NCBI RefSeq assembly: GCF_020131355.1
Contig: NZ_JAHLEL010000057.1
Span: forward strand, 109,065 to 173,064
Origin: Pseudonocardia sp. ICBG1293
Lineage (GTDB): Bacteria; Actinomycetota; Actinomycetes; Mycobacteriales; Pseudonocardiaceae
DNA: 64,000 nt
Direction of reading: 5' to 3'
Part shown: one piece after another, positions 8,912-18,151 of the stretch
Layout: each line of letters opens with the position of its first letter
How positions within the stretch are numbered: position 1 is the stretch's first letter
The notes under the pieces: generated by a model
What the model was told of the DNA's origin: nothing
Seen by the model: only the letters and a program-made list of their open reading frames with translations
Database searches by the model: none
Translations under genes and position numbers: made by a program

Positions 8912-8953
8912 GTTCGCACGAACGGGCCGTTCGTAGGAACCTTTCGTGCGAAC
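8912..8953. repeat. Overlapping inverted repeats, alternative hairpins
   Basis: Perfect arms GTTCGCACGAA (8912-8922) and TTCGTGCGAAC (8943-8953) enclose a 20-bp loop. A second perfect palindrome, ACGAACGG-G-CCGTTCGT (8918-8934), shares the left arm, so the two stems exclude each other. It lies in the 242-bp gap between the cupin lipoprotein and the small membrane protein. Otherwise that gap holds only GC-rich sequence. Confidence 0.6.
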
Positions 8954-9085
8954 GGTCCGGTCGTGCGAGTCGGGTGGGCTCGGAGATCGGGCGGTGATGC
9001 ACCGGGGCGGGGGCCCGCGGATGCTCGGTTCTGTCGGGTCCCTGTGGGAACATCGGGGCGGTACCGGGGCAGGGGAGCGGACACG

Positions 9086-9526
9086 TTGACGACGAAGACG
9101 GTCATCGCGGCGGACTACCGCGAGTGGCAGGTGAGCCGGCGGATCGAGTGGACCACGCCGGCGGTCGGCGACGAGTTCGAGCACGACGTCGACGCGGGCA
9201 ACGGCGCGGTCGTGCTCGTGCTCAGCACGCTGGTGTTCTTCTGGCTGGTCCTCATCGTCTGGGTACCCGACGGAGTGGTCTTCCCCTGGTTCTACTGGCT
9301 CGTCGTCATCGTCGGCCTGGGCTTCTTCCCGTTCCGCTGGCTCCTGCGCAGGCCCTTCACGATCACCGCGAAGACCCAGGGCGGGTACGACCTGCCCCCG
9401 GAGAAGTGGACGGGCATGGTGCGCGGGCTCGCGACCGCGCGGGAGGAGACGAAGGTGGTCGTGCGCAGCCTGAAGAACCGTTCGACGCCCGGCCACGCGG
9501 ACAGCCCGCTGCAGCCGATCAACTAG
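9086..9526 (+). CDS. Small two-helix membrane protein, unknown
   Basis: 146 residues with two strong membrane segments in the middle (VVLVLSTLVFFWLVLIVWV and WFYWLVVIVGLGFFPFRWLL), separated by a short turn, so both ends should be cytoplasmic. No enzyme motif is visible. TTG at 9086 was chosen because AGGGGAG stands eight bases before it; upstream in-frame sequence lies in the hairpin region and lacks a ribosome site. It ends 8 bp before the Fpg/Nei gene and may be cotranscribed with it. I do not recognise a named family. Confidence 0.65.
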   Translation: MTTKTVIAADYREWQVSRRIEWTTPAVGDEFEHDVDAGNGAVVLVLSTLVFFWLVLIVWVPDGVVFPWFYWLVVIVGLGFFPFRWLLRRPFTITAKTQGGYDLPPEKWTGMVRGLATAREETKVVVRSLKNRSTPGHADSPLQPIN

Positions 9527-9534
9527 GAGTCGGG

Positions 9535-10413
9535 GTGCCCGAACTGCCCGAGGTGGAGGCGCTGGCCCACCACCTGCGTGAGCACGCGGTGTACCGCCCG
9601 GTGGCCCGGGTGGACCTGGCCTCCATGAGCGCCCTGAAGACCTTCGAACCGCCGGTGTCGGCACTAGTGGGGCGGGTGGTGACCGGGGCGTCACGGTTCG
9701 GCAAGTTCCTGTCGGTCGACTTCGAGGACCGCCCCGACGCCGGTCCGCTGCACCTGGTCACGCACCTGTCGCGGGCCGGCTGGCTGCGCTGGCACACGAC
9801 CGCGGGTGTGACCCCGCCCCGGCCGGGGCGGGGCCCGCTGCAGCTGAGGGTGCACCTCGACCAGGTCGGCGGGCCGGGGTTCGACCTCACCGAGCAGGGC
9901 ACCCAGAAGCGGCTCGCGGTGTACCTCGTCGCCGACCCGACGCAGGTACCGGGCATCGCGAAGCTCGGCCCGGACGCGCTGGAGCTGTCCCGTGCCGGGC
10001 TCGACGAGCTGCTCGACGGCGACACCCGCCGGCTCAAGACACTGCTCGCCGACCAGTCCACGCTCACCGGGATCGGCAACGCCTACTCCGACGAGATCCT
10101 GCACACCGCGAAGCTGTCGCCGTACGCCACCGCGGCACGGCTGGGGCCCGAGGCGCGGGACGCCCTGTTCGCGTCGCTGCACACGGTGCTGAGCGAGGCG
10201 GTGGCGCGCTCGGTGGGGCAGGGGGCCGCTGAGCTCAAGGGGGAGAAGCGGTCCGGGCTGCGGGTGCACGCCCGTACCGGCCTGCCGTGCCCGGTCTGCG
10301 GCGACACCGTGCGCGAGGTGTCGTTCGCGGAGAGATCGTTCCAGTACTGTCCGACCTGCCAGACCGGGGGGAAACCGCTCGCCGACCGCCGCCTGTCCCG
10401 GTTGGTGCGCTAG
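9535..10413 (+). CDS. Fpg/Nei-family DNA glycosylase-lyase
   Basis: Base-excision repair enzyme that removes oxidised bases and cuts the abasic strand. It begins MPELPEVE, so Pro2 is the Schiff-base nucleophile and Glu3 the general acid. The helix-two-turn-helix region reads GIGNAYSDEIL. The C-terminal zinc finger is CPVC...YCPTCQ, with four cysteines in place. 292 residues is normal for the family. Which of the actinobacterial Fpg/Nei subtypes it is cannot be decided by eye. Its TAG stop shares a base with the GTG of the following kinase gene. Confidence 0.9.
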   Translation: MPELPEVEALAHHLREHAVYRPVARVDLASMSALKTFEPPVSALVGRVVTGASRFGKFLSVDFEDRPDAGPLHLVTHLSRAGWLRWHTTAGVTPPRPGRGPLQLRVHLDQVGGPGFDLTEQGTQKRLAVYLVADPTQVPGIAKLGPDALELSRAGLDELLDGDTRRLKTLLADQSTLTGIGNAYSDEILHTAKLSPYATAARLGPEARDALFASLHTVLSEAVARSVGQGAAELKGEKRSGLRVHARTGLPCPVCGDTVREVSFAERSFQYCPTCQTGGKPLADRRLSRLVR

Positions 10414-11657
10414 TGGCGGGCGCGGGAACGGGGGTGCTCGCAGTCGTGGACGGATCCACCACGCTCACCCCCTCCATGGCGCTGCTGCTCGTGGTGGTGG
10501 GCGTCGTCGGCGTGGTCGCGGTGTTCTTCTTCCTGTGGCAGCGCAACCGGCGCAACACGATGGTCTCGCCGCTGGCCAAGGCCACCTTCTCCGCGCTGCA
10601 CACGGTCGCGCTGGCCGCACCGGTGCTGCGCGAGGGACTGTCGTCGCGGTCGGCGTCGCAGGCGCTGCCGTACCTGCGTCAGCTGCTGGAGACCACGGCG
10701 ATGGCGATGACCGACTCCCGGGGCACCGTCCTGGGCTGGGACGGCACCGCCGACCAGCACCAGCAGGACGTGCAGACGCTCGCCGACACGGTGGTCCGGA
10801 CCGGCCGGATGGAGCTGATGAGCCACACCTCCATCAAGTGCAACCAGCCCGGCTGCGAGGTGCGCGGGATCGTCGTCGTCCCGCTGGAGAGCGACGGGAA
10901 CATCATCGGCACGCTCGCCGCGCTCACCCCGTCGACGGCCGGCCCGCCGGTCCTGCGGGCCACCGGTGAGGTCGCGCGCTACGTCTCCAGCCAGCTGGAG
11001 CTCGCCGAGCTCGACGACTCCCGCGCCCGGCTCAACCGGGCCGAGGTCCGCGCCCTGCGCGCCCAGATCTCGCCGCACTTCGTCTACAACGCACTGACCA
11101 CGATCGCCTCGTTCATCCGGACCGACCCGGCCCGGGCCCGCGAGCTGCTGATCGAGTTCGCCGACTTCACCCGCTACTCTTTCCGCTCCGCGGGCGAGTA
11201 CACGACGCTGCTCGACGAGCTCAACAACATCGAGCGCTACGTCCGGCTGGAGAAGGCCCGCTTCGGTAACCGGCTCAACATCAAGCTGCAGATCGACCAG
11301 GAGGTGCAGAACGTCGTGCTGCCCTTCCTCGCGCTGCAGCCCCTGGTGGAGAACGCGGTCCGGCACGGCCTGTCCGGCAAGCCCAACGGCGGCACCGTCA
11401 CCATCCGCGCCGAGAACGCGGGCTCGGAGTGCGTGATCGTCGTCGAGGACGACGGCGTCGGCATGGACCCGGCCCGGCTCAACGAGGACCTCGACGACGC
11501 GCACCTGTCCGGCGCACACGTCGGCCTGGGCAACGTCGACGACCGCATGCGCTCCGCCTTCGGCGACAACTTCGGGCTCGTCGTGGACACCAACATCGGC
11601 GCCGGGATGAAGATCACTCTGCGGGTGCCGAAGTTCCGGGCGGGTATCCGGGCCTGA
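10413..11657 (+). CDS. LytS-type sensor histidine kinase
   Basis: One membrane helix near residues 14-36, a GAF-like sensor region (about 60-200) containing CNQPGCEVRGIVVVPL, then a His_kinase module with ISPHFVYNAL, where His222 is the likely phosphorylation site. The catalytic part shows QPLVENAVRHGL (N box) and VVEDDGVGM (G1). It lacks the multi-helix 5TM sensor of true LytS, so it probably reads an intracellular signal. Its partner is the LytTR regulator 1.2 kb downstream. Given the symporters that follow, a BtsSR-like carboxylate-sensing role is plausible but inferred. Confidence 0.88.
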   Translation: MAGAGTGVLAVVDGSTTLTPSMALLLVVVGVVGVVAVFFFLWQRNRRNTMVSPLAKATFSALHTVALAAPVLREGLSSRSASQALPYLRQLLETTAMAMTDSRGTVLGWDGTADQHQQDVQTLADTVVRTGRMELMSHTSIKCNQPGCEVRGIVVVPLESDGNIIGTLAALTPSTAGPPVLRATGEVARYVSSQLELAELDDSRARLNRAEVRALRAQISPHFVYNALTTIASFIRTDPARARELLIEFADFTRYSFRSAGEYTTLLDELNNIERYVRLEKARFGNRLNIKLQIDQEVQNVVLPFLALQPLVENAVRHGLSGKPNGGTVTIRAENAGSECVIVVEDDGVGMDPARLNEDLDDAHLSGAHVGLGNVDDRMRSAFGDNFGLVVDTNIGAGMKITLRVPKFRAGIRA

Positions 11658-11781
11658 TCCGGCGGGCTCCGGTGGGACCCTCCGGCGGCCTGTTGGGCCG
11701 TACGGGTGACCTGGCCGACAGCAAGCTGTGCCGATCCGGTCACGCCCCGTCACCCTGTGCTCGCGCGTACGGTGGGGCGGC

Positions 11782-12669
11782 ATGGACGTCCTGCGTATTC
11801 CCGCGGCCGTGACCTCGCGTCTGCCTGGCAGACTGGGTGACTCGGTCGGTCCTGCGGTGGTGTCGGTCGTCCGGCTGCAGGGCGTCATCAGTGCATACGC
11901 CGCGCCGGTGCCCCGCCAGGTGCTGAGCATCTCGTCGACGGAGAAGGTGTTGGAGCGTGCCTTCGCGCCCGAGCGGCTCGCCGCCGTCGCACTGGTGATC
12001 AACTCCCCGGGTGGTTCACCGACCCAGTCCCAGCTGATCGGGGACCGCATCCGCGCGCTGGCGGCGGAGAAGGACGTCCCGGTGCTCGCGTTCTGCGAGG
12101 ACGTGGCCGCCTCCGGCGGCTACTGGCTGGCCTGCGCCGCCGACGAGATCTACGCCTGCTCCACCTCGATCGTCGGCTCGATCGGCGTGATCAGCGCCGG
12201 GTTCGGGCTCGACGGCCTGATCGAGCGGTGGGGTGTCTCCCGGCGGCTGCACACGGCGGGCGGCTCGAAGTCGCGGCTGGACCCGTTCCTGCCCGAGCGG
12301 TCCGAGGACGTGGCCTGGCTCACCGGCCTGCAGGAGCAGCTGCACGAGCGGTTCACCGACTGGGTGCGCACGCGGCGCGGTGACCGGCTCGCGACCGACA
12401 CCGAGCTGTTCGACGGCGAGGTGTGGCTGGGTGAGCAGGCCCGTGCGCTGGGCCTGGTCGACGGCATCGGCAGTGCCCACGAGGTCCTGACCGAGCGCTT
12501 CCCGGACGCCGAGCAGCGCCCGGTGGAACAACGCAGGCCGCTGCTCGCCCGTCTCGGAGCGGGCGGGTCCGCCGCCCGGGCAGGACTCCCGGGTGGCCTC
12601 GCGGCGGCCGGGCACGAGCTGCTCTCCGGCCTCGAGACACGGGCTGCGTGGGCCCGTTACGGGCTGTGA
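11782..12669 (+). CDS. S49 (SppA-like) peptidase
   Basis: Serine protease with a Ser-Lys dyad: Ser111 lies in AASGGYWLA and Lys163 in TAGGSKSRLD. The INSPGGSPTQSQ motif forms the family's oxyanion loop. 295 residues with no clear N-terminal membrane anchor, unlike E. coli SppA, so it is probably a cytoplasmic or peripheral signal-peptide/protein peptidase. TACGGT at 11768-11773, eight bases before the ATG, suggests a leaderless transcript. It interrupts the kinase-regulator pair, in the same direction. Confidence 0.88.
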   Translation: MDVLRIPAAVTSRLPGRLGDSVGPAVVSVVRLQGVISAYAAPVPRQVLSISSTEKVLERAFAPERLAAVALVINSPGGSPTQSQLIGDRIRALAAEKDVPVLAFCEDVAASGGYWLACAADEIYACSTSIVGSIGVISAGFGLDGLIERWGVSRRLHTAGGSKSRLDPFLPERSEDVAWLTGLQEQLHERFTDWVRTRRGDRLATDTELFDGEVWLGEQARALGLVDGIGSAHEVLTERFPDAEQRPVEQRRPLLARLGAGGSAARAGLPGGLAAAGHELLSGLETRAAWARYGL

Positions 12670-12840
12670 GACCGGTGACCGTGCGTACCACGGCAGAGCT
12701 GCACCCCGTGTCCGGACGGTCACCGATCCGGTTCGTGCCCTGGCATCCCGCGCGTCGGCACGTCACCATGGTCCCGGCGCCGGGCGATCATCGAGCGGAT
12801 GGGCTTCCCGGCGCAGGCCCGGAAGCAGGATGAGGAGATC

Positions 12841-13695
12841 GTGGACAGCAACGACACCACTCGCGGACTCGTCGTGCTCGCGGTGGACGACGAGCAGCCC
12901 GCGCTCGAGGAGATGGCGTTCCTGCTGGACGAGGACCCGCGGGTCGCGACCGTCCTGAAGGCCGGTGAGTCCACCGAGGCCCTGCGCATCCTGAACGGCC
13001 GCCGGGCCGGTGCGGCCGCGGCCGCCGCGCCCGGTGCGGGTGGTGGCGCCGACGTCGCCGAGCAGACCGACATCGACGCCGTGTTCCTGGACATCCGGAT
13101 GCCCGGCCTCGACGGCCTGGAGCTGGCCCGGGTCCTCAAGAACATGGCCGTGCAGCCCGCGATCGTCTTCGTCACCGCGCACGACGACCGTGCCGTCGAC
13201 GCCTACGACGTCGGTGCCATCGACTACCTGCTCAAGCCGCTGCGCACCGAGCGTCTCTCCGCGGCGCTGGACCGCATCCTGTCCACCCGGCGCAGTGGCC
13301 CGGTGGAGACCGTCCGCGAGGAGAGCGGCGGCGACGACGAGGTGATCCCGGTCGAGCTCGCCGGCACCACCAAGCTGGTGCCGCGGTCGGCCGTGCGCTA
13401 CGTCGAGGCCCAGGGTGACTACGCCCGCCTGCACACCACCGAGGGCAGCCACCTCGTACGGATCCCGCTGTCGGTGCTCGAGGACCGCTGGCGCGACGCC
13501 GGCTTCGTCCGGATCCACCGCTCGTTCCTCGTCGCGTTGCCGCTGGTCACCGAGCTGCGGCTGGCCGGGTCCGGGTACGTGGTGCGGATCGGCTCCGGCC
13601 CGGAGACCGCGGAGCTCCCGGTCAGCCGCCGGCACACCCGTGAACTGAAGGACCGTCTCGTCCGCGCGACCAAGCAGGCGTGGAGCCAGAGGTGA
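12841..13695 (+). CDS. LytTR-family response regulator
   Basis: Receiver domain followed by a LytTR DNA-binding domain. The receiver shows AVDDEQPALEE, the phospho-acceptor Asp84 in FLDIRMPG, a conserved Thr in FVTAHDD and Lys in YLLKPL. A ~25-residue Ala/Gly-rich loop is inserted before the phospho-acceptor strand. LytTR runs from about residue 165 (PVELAGTTKLVPRSAVRYV, IHRSFLV). GTG at 12841 has GAGGAG only three bases upstream, so ATG at 12799 is possible. Its TGA overlaps the GTG of the next gene, linking it to the transporter locus, which is its probable target. Confidence 0.9.
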   Translation: MDSNDTTRGLVVLAVDDEQPALEEMAFLLDEDPRVATVLKAGESTEALRILNGRRAGAAAAAAPGAGGGADVAEQTDIDAVFLDIRMPGLDGLELARVLKNMAVQPAIVFVTAHDDRAVDAYDVGAIDYLLKPLRTERLSAALDRILSTRRSGPVETVREESGGDDEVIPVELAGTTKLVPRSAVRYVEAQGDYARLHTTEGSHLVRIPLSVLEDRWRDAGFVRIHRSFLVALPLVTELRLAGSGYVVRIGSGPETAELPVSRRHTRELKDRLVRATKQAWSQR

Positions 13696-16181
13696 GCAGG
13701 TCCACCGGTGGCGTTCCGCCGCCGGTGCGTCCGCAGTCCGACCGGGCCGCGGACGACCCCGACGGGTCCGAGCGCCCCGGCGAGGCCGGGCCGACGGACG
13801 ACGGCGCGCGCGCGGAACCGGGTCCGGCCGCGTCCGAGGTCCGTCCGGACCCGGCGCGGTCACGCCCGTACCCCGACGGTGCCGTGGCGGGTCTCGACGC
13901 CTGGAACCCGGCGTCGGAGCACCGCGACCGCCGGGTGGCCCTCGCCCCGGACCCGGCCGGGAACGCGATCCCGGCCCAGCCGCGCGGCTCGTTCGCGTCC
14001 GGTCCGCACCCGCGGCCTGCCGGTGGCGGCGCGCCCGGCGGTGGGACGCCCGTGGGCCCGTCCGCCGCGCAGCCGCACGGTCCGGTGCCCGGGCCGGGCG
14101 GGCCCCGCCGCGGAGGGCACCCGGGGGCCCGGCCGCCCTCCGGTGGGCCGTCCTCCGGTGGGCCCGGTCCCGGGGCGTGGCAGACCGCCCGGCCCGCTCC
14201 CGGCGCACACCCGTCGGACCGCTCGGTGCCACCGTCCGCCGGGCCCGGCTCCGAGGCGCCCGGGCGGCCCGGTACCGAGGACGGCGGGCACCGTCCGTCC
14301 GGGGCGCCCGCGACCGCCGGACGGGCCGGGTCCGCGGGTGACGGAGCCACGCCCCGTCCCGGGCCCGGGTCGTCCCCGGCTCCGGCCGCCGGGTCGACGT
14401 CCGCCACCCGGCGCGGCGACGGTCCGGTGCCGGAGGCGAACGGTCGCACCGGCGGTCCGGCACCCGGTCACCCGGCACCCGGTCACCCGGCACCCGGTGA
14501 CCCGGCGGAGGCCACCCCGGCCGCGGGGCGCGCTGCCCGCCGGTCCCGTCGTGCGGCCGAGGAGCCCGCCGGTGACGACGGCGCCGGCTGGCTGCAGGCC
14601 GAGATCGCGCGTCGCGTCGCGGACCGGGCCGGTGCGACCGGCCGGCACGCCCGCGTCGACCCGGCCGGTACCCGCCCCCCGGCGGACGGGGACGACACCG
14701 CGGCGCCGGACCCCGGCCACGCCGACCCGCCCCGCGGTGCGGCGGCCCGCGGCGTCGCGACCACGGCCGCCGGCACCGCGCCCGCCCCGGCCGACCCGGA
14801 CACCACGACGTCGGGGGGCTCCGCCCCGCACACGACCGTCCCGCCCGCCGACCCGGCTCCGCCCGCCGACCCGGCTCCGCCCGCCGCCGTGCCGCCCGGG
14901 GCCGCTCCGCGCGCGGACCCCGGTGGCCCGGCCGGCTCCGCCGCGCCCGCGGACCGCGATCCCGACGCCCGCGACGCCCACGTCCGGCCGGTCCACCCGG
15001 CCCGCGCCCGCCCGACCCGGCCGCGCTCGGACCTCCTGCCCGACCCCTACGCCCCGGAGGGCCTGCGTCCCGGCGTCGGCTGGCCGCCCGCCGCCGCGAC
15101 CCCGGCCCCGGGCGTCGTCGACAGCGGTAAGCAGTGGCCCCCGACCAGCGGCGGATCCGGGCTGCCGCAGCGGGTCCCGGGTGCGACGTCGTGGTCGAAC
15201 AGCTGGTCCCCCGACCGCAGCGCGCTGCTGGCGGGGACGCCCGACACGACCGGTGCCGCCGAGGCGACCGGTACGGCCACCACCGACGACGCCGGTACCG
15301 GCACGGCCCGCGGTGCGGACGCGCCGGCCCCCCGCGGCGCCGACGGCCCCGGAGGGCTGCTCGCCCGGACCGGGACCGACGACCGGACCGGGGACGCCAC
15401 CGGGACCGACGTCGCACCGGTCGACCGGCGGCGTCCCGGCGAGTCCCCCGAGACCCGGCCCGTCCCCACCCGCTGGTCGGCGGCGGGACGGCGCGGCCCC
15501 GCCGTCGCACCGGTGCCGTTCCCTGCCGCGGACCCCGAGGCCCGCGTCGACGACGAGGACGACGACCTCCCCGACGAGGACGAGCTCGACGAGGAGCTCG
15601 ACGAGCTGCGCGGCGGTCCCCTCGAGCGCACCGAGGTCATCTGGCGTGCCCCCGACGTCGACGTCGCCCCGGCCCCCGAGCCGTCGGCCGAGCCCGAACC
15701 CGAGCCGTTCAGCCCCGCCGCGGCGGCGCCCTACACCGGCGCCCGGCCCCGCCCGTTCTCCGCGGAGCCGACCGACCCGCCCGCCCCCGAGGACGACGCC
15801 GACGCCGACGGCGAGGGTCCCGGCGCCGGCCGGGTCCGGGTCGTGCTCTCCGAGCGCCGCTCGACCGCCCAGTCCTCGCGCGGGCTGTCCGACGTGCAGG
15901 ACCCCGGCGCCGTCGGCACCCTGCTGCGCAACTCCCTGGTCCGCACCCAGCTGCTGCTCGCACTGCGGGTCAGCGTCGTCGCGCTCATCGGGCTGGGTGT
16001 GCTGCCCGCGCTGTTCATCGCGGTCCCGGTGATCGGGCAGGTCGAGGTGCTCGGCATCCGGCTGCCCTGGCTGCTGCTCGGCGTGCTGGTCTACCCGTTC
16101 CTGCTGGGCCTGGGCTGGTGGTACGTGAGCTCCGCGGAGGCGGCCGAGCAGGACTTCGCCGACGACGTGGCCGATCGATGA
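13692..16181 (+). CDS. Giant disordered protein with DUF485-like membrane end
   Basis: 829 residues. About the first 720 are low complexity, Pro/Ala/Gly/Asp/Arg-rich and almost certainly disordered, including tandem PAPGHPAPGHPAPGDP and a very acidic stretch (DDEDDDLPDEDELDEELDEL). The last ~105 carry two membrane helices followed by YVSSAEAAEQDFADDV, a layout like DUF485 proteins that accompany acetate symporters. It overlaps the regulator upstream (GTGA) and the symporter downstream (ATGA), so it is part of that operon. I infer a symporter-accessory role with a cytoplasmic disordered domain; no enzyme motif is visible. Confidence 0.7.
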   Translation: MSRSTGGVPPPVRPQSDRAADDPDGSERPGEAGPTDDGARAEPGPAASEVRPDPARSRPYPDGAVAGLDAWNPASEHRDRRVALAPDPAGNAIPAQPRGSFASGPHPRPAGGGAPGGGTPVGPSAAQPHGPVPGPGGPRRGGHPGARPPSGGPSSGGPGPGAWQTARPAPGAHPSDRSVPPSAGPGSEAPGRPGTEDGGHRPSGAPATAGRAGSAGDGATPRPGPGSSPAPAAGSTSATRRGDGPVPEANGRTGGPAPGHPAPGHPAPGDPAEATPAAGRAARRSRRAAEEPAGDDGAGWLQAEIARRVADRAGATGRHARVDPAGTRPPADGDDTAAPDPGHADPPRGAAARGVATTAAGTAPAPADPDTTTSGGSAPHTTVPPADPAPPADPAPPAAVPPGAAPRADPGGPAGSAAPADRDPDARDAHVRPVHPARARPTRPRSDLLPDPYAPEGLRPGVGWPPAAATPAPGVVDSGKQWPPTSGGSGLPQRVPGATSWSNSWSPDRSALLAGTPDTTGAAEATGTATTDDAGTGTARGADAPAPRGADGPGGLLARTGTDDRTGDATGTDVAPVDRRRPGESPETRPVPTRWSAAGRRGPAVAPVPFPAADPEARVDDEDDDLPDEDELDEELDELRGGPLERTEVIWRAPDVDVAPAPEPSAEPEPEPFSPAAAAPYTGARPRPFSAEPTDPPAPEDDADADGEGPGAGRVRVVLSERRSTAQSSRGLSDVQDPGAVGTLLRNSLVRTQLLLALRVSVVALIGLGVLPALFIAVPVIGQVEVLGIRLPWLLLGVLVYPFLLGLGWWYVSSAEAAEQDFADDVADR
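14460..14504 (+). repeat. 15-bp tandem repeat within the disordered gene
   Basis: Three near-identical copies of GGCACCCGGTCACCC in frame, encoding a PAPGH repeat. It is a likely source of length variation between strains. Confidence 0.7.
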
Positions 16182-17935
16182 GCCTGACCGCGATCCTGTC
16201 GCTGGTCGCGATCGTCCTGGTGGCGGTCGCATCCGCGGTGATCGGCTCGGTCGCCCACCGGACCCGGCTGACCTCGGACTTCCTCGTCGCGTCCCGGTCG
16301 GTGCCCTCGCGGCTCAACGCCGGCGCCATCTCCGGGGAGTACCTGTCGGCGGCGTCGTTCCTCGGCATCGCAGGCCTGATCCTGGTCCAGGGGGTCGACG
16401 CGCTCTGGTACGCCGTCGGCTACACCGCCGGCTACCTGTTCCTCCTGCTGTTCGTCGCCGCGCCACTGCGCCGGTCGGGCGCCTACACCGTTCCCGACTT
16501 CGCCGACGCCCGGCTCGCCTCACCGATGCTGCGCAGGGTGTGCGCGGCCGTCGTCATCGGGATCTGCTGGCTCTACCTGCTCCCGCAGCTGCAGGGGGCC
16601 GGGCTCACCGTCGGCATCGTCACCGGCCTGCCCGACTGGGTCGGCTCCGGCGCGGCCGGAGTCATCGTGGTCGCCACCGTCGCGCTCGGCGGGATGCGGT
16701 CGGTGACGTTCGTCCAGGCGTTCCAGTACTGGTTCAAGCTCACCGCGCTCGCCGTCCCGGCGGTGATCGGGCTGGCCGTCTGGCTGGGCGACGGTCACAC
16801 CTTCGCCCGCGACGAGCCCCCGGAGTTCCGCGAGCCGACGACGGTCTCGGTGGCCACGCCGGTGACGCTGGAGGCACGGCTGGCCGTGGACGTCGTGGCC
16901 CGCGGCACCGTCGACGGGCAGGTCGTCGACGGCCCGCTGCGCTGGGTCGCCGGGTCCACCCACGAGGTCACCGCCGGGACCGAGCTGCGGTTCGCCGCGG
17001 GCGACCCGGTGCCGGTCACCCGCGGTGCCCCCACCGACGACGAGAGCTGGCTGCGCCCGTTCACCGGGACCGAGGACCACCAGCTGCTGGCGACCTACTC
17101 GCTGATCCTCGCGACGTTCCTCGGGACGATGGGCCTGCCGCACGTCCTCGGCCGCTTCTACACCAACTCCGACGGCCGGGCGGCCCGCCGCAGCGCCGTG
17201 CTCGTCCTGGCGATGCTGGGCGGCTTCTACGTCCTGGTGACCCTGCTCGGCGTGCTGTCCCGGGTCTACACCCCCCAGCTGCTGGTCACCGGCCGCACCG
17301 ACGCCGCGGTGCTGCTGCTCCCGACCGCGATCCTGGGCAGTGGGCTGCTCGGTGCCCTGGTGGGCGGTCTCGTCGCCGCGGGCGCGTGGGCGGCGTTCCT
17401 GTCGACGGCGTCGGGCCTGCTGGTGAGCCTGGCCAGCGTCGTCTCCACCGACGTGCTGCCCCGCCAGGGCCGGATGACCCGGCGCTTCGGGCTGGCGACG
17501 GTGCTGGCCGGGGTGCCACCGACGGTCGTCGCGCTGGTCCCGTCCGGGCTGAACTTCGCCGAGGCAGTCGCCCTGGTCTTCGCCGTGGCCGCGTCCACGT
17601 TCTGCCCGCTGCTCGTGCTGGGGATCTGGTGGCGCGGGCTGACCGACGTCGGGGCGATCGCCGGGGTCGTCGTCGGCGGCGTGGTGTCGGCCGGTGCGGT
17701 GGTCGCCGCCCTGGCCGGTGTCGACGTCTCCGGGCTCGGCTCCGCGGCGGGCTGGGTCGGGGTGCTGCTCTACCGGCCCGCGATCGTCAGCGTGCCGCTG
17801 GCGTTCGCCACCATGGCGCTGGTCTCCTGGTTCACCCGGGCGCGCCGCCCCGCCGACGCCGGTCAGGTGCTCCTGCGCCTGCACGCACCCGAACGGCTGG
17901 GTCTGATGCGGGACCGATTGGACGACAGGGCCTGA
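16178..17935 (+). CDS. Solute:sodium symporter, ActP-like
   Basis: SSS-family carrier, 585 residues, about 13 helices. GAISGEYLSAASFLGIAG is the family's sodium/substrate signature on helix 1', and GLPHVLGRFYT matches acetate/pyruvate symporters. Unusually, a ~100-residue hydrophilic block (about 205-310, rich in Val/Thr beta-type sequence) is inserted between helices, probably outside the membrane. Starts with an ATGA overlap on the preceding gene. Paralogous to the symporter two genes downstream. The substrate is inferred to be a short carboxylate. Confidence 0.85.
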   Translation: MSLTAILSLVAIVLVAVASAVIGSVAHRTRLTSDFLVASRSVPSRLNAGAISGEYLSAASFLGIAGLILVQGVDALWYAVGYTAGYLFLLLFVAAPLRRSGAYTVPDFADARLASPMLRRVCAAVVIGICWLYLLPQLQGAGLTVGIVTGLPDWVGSGAAGVIVVATVALGGMRSVTFVQAFQYWFKLTALAVPAVIGLAVWLGDGHTFARDEPPEFREPTTVSVATPVTLEARLAVDVVARGTVDGQVVDGPLRWVAGSTHEVTAGTELRFAAGDPVPVTRGAPTDDESWLRPFTGTEDHQLLATYSLILATFLGTMGLPHVLGRFYTNSDGRAARRSAVLVLAMLGGFYVLVTLLGVLSRVYTPQLLVTGRTDAAVLLLPTAILGSGLLGALVGGLVAAGAWAAFLSTASGLLVSLASVVSTDVLPRQGRMTRRFGLATVLAGVPPTVVALVPSGLNFAEAVALVFAVAASTFCPLLVLGIWWRGLTDVGAIAGVVVGGVVSAGAVVAALAGVDVSGLGSAAGWVGVLLYRPAIVSVPLAFATMALVSWFTRARRPADAGQVLLRLHAPERLGLMRDRLDDRA

Positions 17936-18151
17936 CCGTTTTCCCCCGAACGAGTCTACACAGTGTCACCGTTCAGCCGGGCCGATTCGTCCGGACCGGG
18001 GGTCTTTGCCGGTAACGGCACGCAACGACGTTCCCCGGTGCGATACTCCGTCGTTGTCCCGGGTGAAGTGTGTCCCCCGGGGGCGCGCCGCGGTCCCCCG
18101 GCCACGACGCGGCCCGGCTCCCCGCAGCACGACCCGAAAGGAACCGGCGCC

